This document shows, piece by piece, positions 56,781 to 64,000 of a DNA stretch of 64,000 nucleotides; within the stretch, counting starts at the first letter, position 1; the number at the start of each line of letters is the position of its first letter. The DNA lies in the NCBI RefSeq assembly GCF_008710745.1, contig NZ_VYSA01000002.1, forward strand, positions 434,001-498,000. The letters are read 5' to 3'. The notes under the pieces were generated by a model. It made no database searches. It worked only from the letters and a program-made list of their open reading frames with translations, and was not told the DNA's origin. The translations under genes were made by a program, and so were the position numbers. This DNA is from Microbacterium rhizomatis (lineage in GTDB: Bacteria; Actinomycetota; Actinomycetes; Actinomycetales; Microbacteriaceae).

Positions 56781-57402
56781 CGTCGTCTCCTCCCCATCCT
56801 TCGCCTTCGAGCAGGCCGCGGAGCTTGGCGAGGCACCGCTGCCGGGTGGGGCCGATCGAGCCGATCGGCATGGCCATGTCGGCGGCGATGCGCGCGTAGT
56901 CCGGGCGCTCTTCGAACGCGACGATGCGCAGCAGTCGCTGGCATCGCTCGTTGAGCTGACGGACGGCCACCCACAGCCGGTGGGACGAATCGCTGAGCGT
57001 CGCGGTCTGCTCCGCCGACTCCGCCGCCGGCAGGTGCGGCTCGAGGAACTCGGTCTCGGTCGGATCGGCTCGTCGCTGCAGTTTGCCGACCCGCCACGCT
57101 TCGCGACGCGCGCACGTCGTGAGCCAGCCCGAGATCGCCAGCGGCTCGGTGATGCTGTCGTGGCGCCGCACGAGGGTCATCCACGTCGTCTGCACGACGT
57201 CTTCGGCGAGCGCCGCATCCAGGCCGTAGGCCCGCACGACGTGCCAGAGCGTCGGCGTCATCACGCGCACGAGCTCATCCATCGCACGCGCGTCGCCGTC
57301 GCGCCAGCGCGCGAAGAGTGCGGCCGCGCGCTCCCAGCGGGGCGCGTCAGGGGCATCGGCAGAGCCCTCGTCATGCGAAGAGCTCGGGTCGGTCGCCGTC
57401 AT
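56770..57402 (-). CDS. ECF-type RNA polymerase sigma factor
   Basis: A 210-aa sigma factor with region 2 (WHVVRAYGLDAALAEDVVQTTWMTLVRR) and region 4 (RLLRIVAFEERPDYARIAADMAMPIGSIGPTRQRCLAKLRGLL). A polar stretch precedes region 2. The ATG at 57402 (MTATDPSSS) is taken; another at 57411 is possible. First gene of a four-gene unit (sigma, small protein, S8 protease, CHAT protease). No membrane anti-sigma gene is adjacent. I found no convincing GGAAC/CGTC-type autoregulated promoter in front of it. Confidence 0.92.
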   Translation of the reverse strand: MTATDPSSSHDEGSADAPDAPRWERAAALFARWRDGDARAMDELVRVMTPTLWHVVRAYGLDAALAEDVVQTTWMTLVRRHDSITEPLAISGWLTTCARREAWRVGKLQRRADPTETEFLEPHLPAAESAEQTATLSDSSHRLWVAVRQLNERCQRLLRIVAFEERPDYARIAADMAMPIGSIGPTRQRCLAKLRGLLEGEGWGGDDDGR

Positions 57403-57491
57403 AGGGCCCATTGTGTCCACAGAGGATACGAGCGCGATAGAGGGCGGCTGATACACGCACGCCGACCCGGATGCCCGTTTAGACTCCACCA

Positions 57492-58235
57492 ATGACGACC
57501 GCACCGTTGCTCTATGTGTGCGTGCGCCCCCAGCAGGGCGCCGCTGCGGCCGAATACGAGTCGTTCCGCACCGCGATGCACCTCGAACCCGGCCAGCTCG
57601 AGACGCACGACCTCGTGCGCGAGCCGCTCCCCGTCGACGTCTTCGACCGTTACAGCGGCTTCCTCGTGGGGGGAAGCCCGTTCAACGTCACCGATCCGGA
57701 GTCGAGCAAGCACGACGTGCAGCGCCGGCTCGAAGCCGACCTGGAGCACATCGCGGCCGGGATCGCGGAGGGGACCGGGCCGGCGGCGATGTTCACGTGC
57801 TTCGGCATCGGAGTCGTCACCCGGATGCTCGGGGGCGAGGTCAGCCGCGCCTTCCCCGAAGACACGGGGCCGGTGGCCGTCTCGCTGACCGAGGACGGCC
57901 GGAAGGATCCGCTCCTCGGCGGTCTGGCGGCGCGCTTCTCGGCCCTCACCGCCCACAAGGAGGGCGCGGGAACCGTACCGCCGTCGGCGGTCCTGCTCGC
58001 GGCGGGGGACGGGTGCCCCGTGCAGGCATACCGCGTGGGCGATCGCCTGTACGCGACGCAGTTCCACCCCGAGCCCACGACGAGGGCTTTCACCGAGCGC
58101 ATGGCGGTGTACCGGGACGACGGGTACTTCGCGGCGGAGGAGTACGACGTGGTCGCGGCACGTGTGCTGGCAGCATCCGTCACGGAACCGGCACGGATGC
58201 TGCGGGCCTTCGCCCGGGCCTTCGGCCCGGCCTGA
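57492..58235 (+). CDS. Class I glutamine amidotransferase-like protein
   Basis: A 247-aa stand-alone GATase: LLYVCVRPQQGAAAAEYESF start, GGSPFNVTDPES, nucleophile region AAMFTCFGIGVV with the catalytic Cys (usual GxCxG here FTCFGIG), and ATQFHPEPTTRAF with the catalytic His and Glu. It resembles the GMP-synthase-type amidotransferase domain without a synthase partner; related proteins hydrolyse glutamine or gamma-glutamyl compounds. Divergent from the sigma gene with 89 bp between the starts. Confidence 0.88.
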   Translation: MTTAPLLYVCVRPQQGAAAAEYESFRTAMHLEPGQLETHDLVREPLPVDVFDRYSGFLVGGSPFNVTDPESSKHDVQRRLEADLEHIAAGIAEGTGPAAMFTCFGIGVVTRMLGGEVSRAFPEDTGPVAVSLTEDGRKDPLLGGLAARFSALTAHKEGAGTVPPSAVLLAAGDGCPVQAYRVGDRLYATQFHPEPTTRAFTERMAVYRDDGYFAAEEYDVVAARVLAASVTEPARMLRAFARAFGPA

Positions 58236-58260
58236 CCCATCCCGCCGGCCCCCCGCCCCC

Positions 58261-58345
58261 CGCCGAGCCACCCCTCTCTTGTCGAGCCACCCCTGTATGT
58301 CGCGCATGCATGGGGGTGGTTGGGCACCAAGGGGACGGCTCGGCG
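58261..58345. repeat. 85-bp stretch with inverted ends and an internal direct repeat (single copy)
   Basis: CGCCGAGCC (58261-58269) and GGCTCGGCG (58337-58345) are perfectly complementary; with one insertion the pairing extends to 15 bases. GAGCCACCCCT occurs twice inside (58265 and 58284). It fills the gap between two convergent genes and may act as a two-way terminator. Confidence 0.75.
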
Positions 58346-58365
58346 AAAGGGAGTGACTCGGGCGC

Positions 58366-59187
58366 TCAGTCCGAGGACGGACGGACGAGTCGCAGGCCTG
58401 CGACCACGACCGGGACGATCAGGATCACGGCGGCAACAACGAGCGCGGTGATGCCGATCGCGGGGCTCTGGGGCTCACCGGTGAGGCGCGCCACGGCGAG
58501 CCATGTCAGTCCCCACGCGAGTGCGAGCGCCGGAGCGATGCGCCATCCGCTGCGCCATGAGATCGACAGACCCACCAGGAGCACCACGATGAGCACGAGG
58601 ATGCCCCAGACCGTCGCCGCCGATGCCCACTCGGGCGAGCCGATCGTCGTGAGCCATGCCGTGATGTTCGCGACCGTCGCGAGGGTCACCCAGCCTAAGT
58701 GAAGCCCCGTCACCCCGTCGATCAGGAGCGAGTCCACGAAGCCGTCGCCCGTCGTACGGGTCAGAACGCTCATCCGGAACGTGATGCACAGCGCGACCAG
58801 CAGCACGACGATCGCGATCACGGTGAGCAGCAGCGTGCCGAACTGCGCGGTGACGAGCCACAGGCCGTTCAGCACCATGGTCAGGGCGATCCACCAGCCC
58901 ATCGCGCGCTGCCTGTCGCGGGCGCGCTGCCCGGGGAGCGCCTGCCAGATCGTATAGGCGACGAGCCCGATGTAGATCGCCGACCAGATCGAGAACGCGG
59001 GGCGGGCGGGCGCGAGGTACGTCGAATCCGCGTCCAGCGCACCGCCCTGGAGGTCTTGCACGGCGGTGCCGCCGAAGAGTCCTGTACCGACCATCGCCGC
59101 GATGATCATGAAGACCATGGCGGAGATCACCACGATCTGGCGAGTCAGGTCGAGGGAACGCGTTTCAGGAACGGCCGTGGTCGTCAT
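58366..59187 (-). CDS. TspO/MBR-like (tryptophan-rich sensory) membrane protein
   Basis: A 273-aa protein with about seven hydrophobic segments. The middle carries APARPAFSIWSAIYIGLVAYTIWQ, the Pro/Trp-rich signature of the TspO family, followed by GWWIALTMVLNGLWLVTAQFG. It is longer than classical five-helix TspO (about 160 aa), having an extra C-terminal helix pair. TspO proteins bind porphyrins and related compounds. The ATG at 59187 follows GGAG at a short distance; in-frame sequence further upstream is unlikely to be coding. Confidence 0.83.
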   Translation of the reverse strand: MTTTAVPETRSLDLTRQIVVISAMVFMIIAAMVGTGLFGGTAVQDLQGGALDADSTYLAPARPAFSIWSAIYIGLVAYTIWQALPGQRARDRQRAMGWWIALTMVLNGLWLVTAQFGTLLLTVIAIVVLLVALCITFRMSVLTRTTGDGFVDSLLIDGVTGLHLGWVTLATVANITAWLTTIGSPEWASAATVWGILVLIVVLLVGLSISWRSGWRIAPALALAWGLTWLAVARLTGEPQSPAIGITALVVAAVILIVPVVVAGLRLVRPSSD

Positions 59188-59258
59188 GACTCCACGGTAT
59201 GCGCCGCCCGCGCGCAGCGGAACGGGTTGACAGGCCGGTTCCCGCCGAAACCCGGGTC

Positions 59259-61001
59259 TCAGAGGGCGGGGCCGACCACGACGCCGGCGTCGGGCGGCAC
59301 GACGACCTCGCCGTCGAGCACCTCTGCTGCAGCATCCGTAGACAGGAGGATGCGGCGACCCGCCGCGACATCCCACGACACCGCATCGCGGGTGAGGTTC
59401 ACCAGCACCGAGATGTCGCCGTGGCCGAGAGCGAATGCGCGTTCTCCGGGTTCGCCCGACGCACCCTCGCCGCTCATCGCCCGCAGCGACGCGAACGACG
59501 GGTCAGCCAGCTCGGGACGCGAGCGTCGCAGGGCGGCGAGGTCGCGGTAGAGCTGGAGCAGTCGCGCATGGTCACCCTCAGAGACCTCGTCCCACTTCAG
59601 CGTCGACCGCTCGAACGTCGCGGGGTCCTGCGGATCCGGCACGACCGATTCGTCCCAGCCCATGCGGGTGAACTCCTCGAGCCGGCCTTTCGCCGTCGCC
59701 GCGCCGAGCTCGGGCTCGGGGTGCGACGTGAAGAACTGCCACGGAGTCGACGCTCCCCACTCCTCCCCCATGAACAGCATCGGGGTGCCGGGGGTGAGCA
59801 GTGTGAGCAGCGCGGCGACCGCAAGACGCCCGTACGGGAGCGACTGGCTGAGCCGGTCCCCCGCCGCGCGATTGCCGATCTGGTCGTGATCCTGCGAGAA
59901 CGTCACCAGCCGCCACGTCGGCACGGCCGGCGGGATCGGGGATCCGTGGTCGCGCCCGCGGAACGACGAGAACGTGCCGTTGTGGAAGAAGCCCTCGGTC
60001 CACACCTTGGGGACGGCATCCAGATCGGCGAAATCCTCGTAGTAGCCGGCCGTCTCGCCGGTCAGCGCGACGTGCACGGCGTGGTGGTAGTCGTCGCTCC
60101 ACTGCGCGGTGAGGCCGTACCCGCCCGCTTCGCGCGGCAGGATGAGTTTCGGATCATTCAGGTCCGACTCGGCGATGAGCGTCCGCGGCAGGTCGAGCTG
60201 GGCGGAGAGGGCATCGGATGCCTCGGCCAGCTCCTGCAGGATATGCACGGGCTGCTCGTCGTGCAGGGCGTGCACGGCATCCAGCCGCAGCCCGTCGACG
60301 TGGTAGTCGCCCAGCCACATCAGGGCGTTCTCGACGATGAATGAGCGCACCGCGGGCTCGTCGAGGTTGACCGAATCGCCCCACGTGTTGCGGCTGCCCT
60401 CGCGCAGATAGGGGCCGAACTCGGGCAGGTAGTTGCCGCTCGGACCGAGGTGGTTGTAGACGACGTCCTGGATCACGGCGAGTCCCGCGGCATGGGCGGC
60501 ATCGACGAAGCGCTGGTAGGCGACGGGGCCGCCGTAGGCCTCGTGCACCGTGTACCACAGCACGCCGTCGTAGCCCCAGTTCCAGACGCCGTTGAACCCG
60601 TTGACCGGCAGCAGCTCGACGTGGGTGACCCCCAGGTCGACGAGGTGCCCCAGCTTGGCGATGGCCCCATCCAGTGTGCCCTCGGGCGTGAACGTGCCGA
60701 TGTGCAGCTCGTAGATCAGACCGCCGGCGAGCTGCCGCCCCGTCCAGTGCTGATCGCTCCACGCGAAGGCCGTCGGATCGAAGAACGCGGATACCTCGTG
60801 CACACCGCGCGGCTGCCGCCGCGACCGGGGGTCTGGGCGGACCTCCTCGGCGTCGCCGAGGACGAACCCGTACTCCTCGCCGTCGCGCAGCGCAACATCC
60901 CCACGCCACCATCCGCCCGCCGCGCTCTCGAGCTCGACGTCTCCCTGCCCCGCCCGACGCACTCGCACCCGCGCCGCTCGCGGCGCCCACACCTCGATCA
61001 C
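59259..61001 (-). CDS. treZ: Malto-oligosyltrehalose trehalohydrolase
   Basis: A 580-aa GH13 enzyme that cuts the terminal trehalose from maltooligosyl-trehalose. Visible are [38 protein letters not shown], the nucleophile Asp in [21 protein letters not shown] with the acid/base Glu, and [11 protein letters not shown]. The N-terminal ~100 residues are the E-set domain ([16 protein letters not shown]). I chose the GTG at 61001 because AGGGGG lies nine bases upstream; a GTG at 61010 would be too close to it. It follows treY and an inverted-repeat stretch at 61035-61107. Confidence 0.96.
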   Translation of the reverse strand: MIEVWAPRAARVRVRRAGQGDVELESAAGGWWRGDVALRDGEEYGFVLGDAEEVRPDPRSRRQPRGVHEVSAFFDPTAFAWSDQHWTGRQLAGGLIYELHIGTFTPEGTLDGAIAKLGHLVDLGVTHVELLPVNGFNGVWNWGYDGVLWYTVHEAYGGPVAYQRFVDAAHAAGLAVIQDVVYNHLGPSGNYLPEFGPYLREGSRNTWGDSVNLDEPAVRSFIVENALMWLGDYHVDGLRLDAVHALHDEQPVHILQELAEASDALSAQLDLPRTLIAESDLNDPKLILPREAGGYGLTAQWSDDYHHAVHVALTGETAGYYEDFADLDAVPKVWTEGFFHNGTFSSFRGRDHGSPIPPAVPTWRLVTFSQDHDQIGNRAAGDRLSQSLPYGRLAVAALLTLLTPGTPMLFMGEEWGASTPWQFFTSHPEPELGAATAKGRLEEFTRMGWDESVVPDPQDPATFERSTLKWDEVSEGDHARLLQLYRDLAALRRSRPELADPSFASLRAMSGEGASGEPGERAFALGHGDISVLVNLTRDAVSWDVAAGRRILLSTDAAAEVLDGEVVVPPDAGVVVGPAL

Positions 61002-61034
61002 GATTCCCACCCCCTTCTCAACCCGCCTCTCCTT

Positions 61035-61107
61035 CCGCGAGACCGGATAGGCGCCACGAAAAGGTGACGAACGCGCTCGGTCTCGTGTCGCATATCCGGT
61101 CTCGCGG
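61035..61107. repeat. 73-bp stretch with 15-bp inverted ends between treY and treZ (single copy)
   Basis: CCGCGAGACCGGATA (61035-61049) has its perfect complement at 61093-61107, with 43 bp between. The right arm touches the treY stop codon (61108) and the element fills most of the treY-treZ gap. It could fold in the transcript and tune treZ expression. Confidence 0.88.
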
Positions 61108-63525
61108 TCATGAGTCGGGCCCGGCCGGGATCAGGAGGGCCACCGGGTACGTCCGCAGCAGCTCCGCGAGGGGGACGGATGGCGCCTCTACGCGGCGACC
61201 CGTCAGAGCATCGACCGTCTCGCCCCGGGGGCGCAGGAGCACGGTGTCGCCCCAGCCGCCGCGGGCGGCGAGCCCGACGGGCAGGCGGGTGGCGACGGTG
61301 ACGGCACCGCCCCTGTCGAAGGCGATGACATGGTCGGATGCTTCGCCCACCGCCGTCATCGGCCTGTAGCGCGTGAACAGCTCCGGGCGGTCGCGCCGGA
61401 GGCGCAGGGCGCGCGAGGTCACGAGCAGCTTGGCTGCCGCCGACGCATCGACGGCGGGAAGCTCACCCCGCGGGAATCCGTCGTCGATGGCCGACAGCAT
61501 CCGGGCACGCTCGACGAAATCGACGGGCCGCCGGTTGTCGGGGTCGACCAGCGAGGTCTCCCAGAGCTCCGAGCCCTGGTAGACGTCGGGAATACCCGGG
61601 GCGGTCAGCTGCAGCGCCTTGGCCGACAGCGCGTTCGACCAGCCGGGCTGCTCGATCTCTGCGACGAAGTCCGCGATCAGCGCCGCGACCGAGGCGTCGT
61701 CGAACATCGCGTCGACGACCGCGTGCATCCCTGCCTCGAAATCGGGGTCCGGGTCCCACCACCCCGTCGAGGTCGCGGCTTCGCGCGACGCCTTCTCGGC
61801 GTAGGCGTGCAGACGCTCGCGTGAGATCGGCCACGCCCCGATCGCCGCCTGGTACAGCAGCGAATCGAAGGGGCCGTCGCCGCTCGATGCGCGGGCGCGC
61901 AGCGACGTCAGCACGTCTGCCCAGCGCTCCGGCACCTCGGCGAGCACATCCAGGCGCGCGCGCACGTCTTCGCCGCGCTTCGTGTCATGCGTCGAGAGCG
62001 TCGTCATCGCGAACGGCCAGGATGCCTGGCGCATCGCCTGCGCGGTGTGGAATCCGTCGACCGGCAACGCGAAGACCGACGGGTCGCCACCCACCTCGGT
62101 GAGCGAGCCGAGCCGGGTGTACCGGTAGAACGCCGTGTCTTCGACGCCCTTGGCCATGACCGGCCCGGTCGTCTGCTGGAACCGGCGTGCCACCTCGGTG
62201 AGCGGGTCGGCGAGCACCGGCGCGAGCCGCGAGATCTCATCAGCGAGGTCGGGACGACGCAGGGATGCCGCAGCCGCCGCCTCGTCGAGGTGCGCGCGCC
62301 CCGCGGGAAGGTACGAGCGGTACACCGGGAAGCACGCGAGCAGCTCGGCCAGCGCGTCACGGGTGGTCTCGACAGGCTCGACCACGGCCTCCGACTCGCC
62401 CACCGAGTGCTCCGAGAGCGCGCGCACCAGCCGGGCGATCTCGGCACCCTGGATGGTGTCGGCGATCATCCGCTTCGTGTCGTGGATCACCTCGTGATAG
62501 TCGGGGGCGGCGCCGCCGCGGAGCGCCGCATCCAGCACACCGAGGCGCGCCTCGCCGGCCGGATCGATCAGCACGCGATCGAACTCGGCGAGCGCGTCGT
62601 ACCCGGTCGTGCCGTCGGTCTGCCACCAGCCGGGCAGTTCCTCGCCGTGCTCGAGGATCTTCTCCACGAGGACGTACGCGCCGCCGGTCGCTGCGGCGAG
62701 ACGCTCCAGGTACCCGCCCGGATCGAGAAGCCCGTCGGGATGATCGATCCGGAGTCCGTCGGCGATTCCGTCGCGCACCCAGCGGAGCACCTCGACATGC
62801 GTCTCGTCGAACACCCACGGCACCTCGACCCGCACACCGGCCAGTGTCGTGACGGCGAAGAAGCGCCGGTAGTTGAGTTCCGCCGCCTCGCGCCGCCAGA
62901 AGATCGGCTCCCAGTGCTGGGCCTGGACGATCGCGCGCACCGTCGCGATGTCCGAGAGCTCCGCGCCGGCGGGCACGCTCCCCGGCGCCAGGGGGAGGAC
63001 GTGCTCGAAGTAGCGCAGCACACCGGGGCTCGGTGCCGCGTCACCGGGGCTCGGCTGCTGCGACTGCTGACGCTCGATGACGAAATCGGGCAGCGCGTCG
63101 TCGATGGTCCCGCCGAGGATGGGCACACGCACCTTGCCGCCGCCGAAGTCCCAGTCGATGTCGAACGCCTCGGCGTAGCGCGAACCCCGCCCGTGCGTCA
63201 GCACGTCCCACCACCAGGGGTTCTGCGCGGGCTCCGAGATCCCCATGTGGTTCGGGACCGTATCGATCAGGATGCCGAGACCGGCCGCGCGCGCCGACGC
63301 CGCGAAGCGGTCAAGGCCCGCCCCGCCGCCGCGGTCGGGATCCACGAGCGTCGGATCGACGACGTCGTAGCCGTGGTCGGATCCCTCGGTGGCTCTCAGG
63401 AGGGGTGAGAGGTACGCCCACGAGACCCCGAGGTCGCGCAGGTAGCCGGTGACGGCGGCCGCAGCATCCAGATCGAAGGATCGGCGGATCTGCAGGCGAT
63501 AGGTGGACCGTGGGCGTGCGGTCAC
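61108..63525 (-). CDS. treY: Malto-oligosyltrehalose synthase
   Basis: An 805-aa GH13 enzyme that converts the reducing-end bond of maltodextrin to an alpha,alpha-1,1 linkage. Motifs: [37 protein letters not shown] at the start, [27 protein letters not shown] with the nucleophile, LVEKIL with the acid/base Glu, and [20 protein letters not shown] start at 63525, two bases after the stop of the glgX/treX gene, with AGAGG upstream. Together with treZ and GlgX/TreX it makes the TreXYZ pathway, which draws trehalose from glycogen-type glucan. Confidence 0.97.
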   Translation of the reverse strand: MTARPRSTYRLQIRRSFDLDAAAAVTGYLRDLGVSWAYLSPLLRATEGSDHGYDVVDPTLVDPDRGGGAGLDRFAASARAAGLGILIDTVPNHMGISEPAQNPWWWDVLTHGRGSRYAEAFDIDWDFGGGKVRVPILGGTIDDALPDFVIERQQSQQPSPGDAAPSPGVLRYFEHVLPLAPGSVPAGAELSDIATVRAIVQAQHWEPIFWRREAAELNYRRFFAVTTLAGVRVEVPWVFDETHVEVLRWVRDGIADGLRIDHPDGLLDPGGYLERLAAATGGAYVLVEKILEHGEELPGWWQTDGTTGYDALAEFDRVLIDPAGEARLGVLDAALRGGAAPDYHEVIHDTKRMIADTIQGAEIARLVRALSEHSVGESEAVVEPVETTRDALAELLACFPVYRSYLPAGRAHLDEAAAAASLRRPDLADEISRLAPVLADPLTEVARRFQQTTGPVMAKGVEDTAFYRYTRLGSLTEVGGDPSVFALPVDGFHTAQAMRQASWPFAMTTLSTHDTKRGEDVRARLDVLAEVPERWADVLTSLRARASSGDGPFDSLLYQAAIGAWPISRERLHAYAEKASREAATSTGWWDPDPDFEAGMHAVVDAMFDDASVAALIADFVAEIEQPGWSNALSAKALQLTAPGIPDVYQGSELWETSLVDPDNRRPVDFVERARMLSAIDDGFPRGELPAVDASAAAKLLVTSRALRLRRDRPELFTRYRPMTAVGEASDHVIAFDRGGAVTVATRLPVGLAARGGWGDTVLLRPRGETVDALTGRRVEAPSVPLAELLRTYPVALLIPAGPDS

Positions 63526-63527
63526 CG

Positions 63528-64000
63528 CTACCTCTCCATCTCGGACTTGGGCGAGAGCCCGGGCATGGTGGATTCGGCCAGGATCGACAGCGACGCAGCC
63601 ACCGAGTGGTCGACCTCGGGCTCAGGCAGGTCATGCTCGGAGAGCACCATGAGAGCCTTGGCGTGCAACCGGACCGTCGAGCCCGGGTCCAGCGGCTCGG
63701 CGTCGGCCATCTCGCCCGCGGTGTCGACCATGATGTTCCACTTCGGGCTGAATTCCACTTCCGGAATATGGAAGTCGATGATGTCGTCGCCCGCGTTGAA
63801 CAGCACGATGAAGTGCAGATCCGAGATCGGCTCGCCGCGACGATCCCGCTCACGGATGCCTCGGCCGTTGAGGAAGACGCCGACAGCGCGCCCGAAGCCG
63901 GATTCCCAGTCCTCCGGCTGCATCGCGCTGCCGTCGGGCCGCAGCCACGCGATGTCGGGCACACCCTGACCGACTTCCATGCGCACCGGCCGACCGTTGA
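63528..64000 (-). CDS. Glycogen debranching enzyme, C-terminal part (GlgX/TreX), runs off window
   Basis: The last 157 residues of an isoamylase-type debranching enzyme: NGRPVRMEVGQGVPDIAWLRPDGSAM, then DWESGFGRAVGVFLNGRGI and DLHFIVLFNAGDDIIDFHIP, which is the C-terminal beta domain of GlgX/TreX. The gene is open to the right edge of the window. It trims alpha-1,6 branches to supply linear maltodextrin to TreY. Its stop is two bases before treY, so the three genes form one operon. Confidence 0.93.
   Translation of the reverse strand, partial: NGRPVRMEVGQGVPDIAWLRPDGSAMQPEDWESGFGRAVGVFLNGRGIRERDRRGEPISDLHFIVLFNAGDDIIDFHIPEVEFSPKWNIMVDTAGEMADAEPLDPGSTVRLHAKALMVLSEHDLPEPEVDHSVAASLSILAESTMPGLSPKSEMER

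Noticed and set aside
57403..57491. Autoregulated ECF promoter in front of the sigma gene
   Set aside because: No GGAAC-type -35 with a matching -10 was found; TATCCT and similar words are too weak to claim.

Overview
The window is one contiguous stretch of very GC-rich actinobacterial chromosome. The RpoB and RpoC sequences (with the actinobacterial insertion near the RpoC N-terminus), frequent GTG/TTG starts, and recurrent GGATGC/GCATCC words suggest Microbacteriaceae, most likely Microbacterium. That placement is inference from sequence character, not a database match. I see no rRNA, tRNA, CRISPR array, prophage or transposase gene.

Layout. 1-8.5 kb (minus): an envelope module read kinase -> 1987-aa Ig-like/Fn3 surface protein -> MoxR ATPase -> DUF58 (runs off the left edge). 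8.6-12.4 kb: small membrane and secreted proteins, including a convergent pair of paralogous four-cysteine secreted proteins. 12.5-20 kb (minus): rpoB-rpoC with a strong sigma-70-type promoter and a clear terminator. 20.2-22.9 kb (plus): a DUF4062-STAND NTPase fired from a promoter back to back with that of rpoB. 22.9-25.4 kb (minus): 5-oxoprolinase PxpA and a PxpB-PxpC fusion. 25.5-28.8 kb: spermidine-synthase-like methyltransferase, TPR-like protein, SprT-like protein, ComB-family phosphatase, SRPBCC protein. 28.9-34.4 kb (minus): ABC exporter pair, GH3 lipoprotein, NarL-type two-component system. 34.4-37 kb: Lrp/AsnC regulator divergent from DUF6421 + SDR. 37.1-43.6 kb: MFS exporter, threonine aldolase, NUDIX-like protein, esterase, ABC-F protein, and a frameshifted small membrane gene. 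43.6-49.3 kb: Lhr helicase overlapping a Nei-type glycosylase. 49.5-51.8 kb: hexapeptide-repeat protein, thermonuclease, DUF1304, LysR-type ligand domain without HTH. 52-57.4 kb (minus): a four-gene unit ECF sigma -> small regulatory-looking protein -> cytoplasmic S8 protease -> TPR-CHAT protease. 57.5-59.2 kb: class I amidotransferase and a TspO-like protein. 59.3-64 kb (minus): glgX/treX -> treY -> treZ, the TreYZ trehalose route from alpha-glucan.

The two strongest novelty candidates are (i) the sigma/small protein/S8/CHAT unit, which looks like a CRISPR-free two-protease switch coupled to a sigma factor, with a (NPYGKT)x4 linker in the S8 protein; and (ii) a three-copy element of about 87-111 bp whose 15-16-bp inverted ends (GTGCACAACGCAGGAT) are conserved while the middles are unrelated. 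One copy lies in frame inside the second ATPase domain of the ABC-F gene. At least five further single-copy stretches have the same plan (9-15-bp inverted ends around a short unrelated middle), nearly all at gene boundaries. Three short tandem duplications (17-20 bp period) also sit exactly at start or stop codons.
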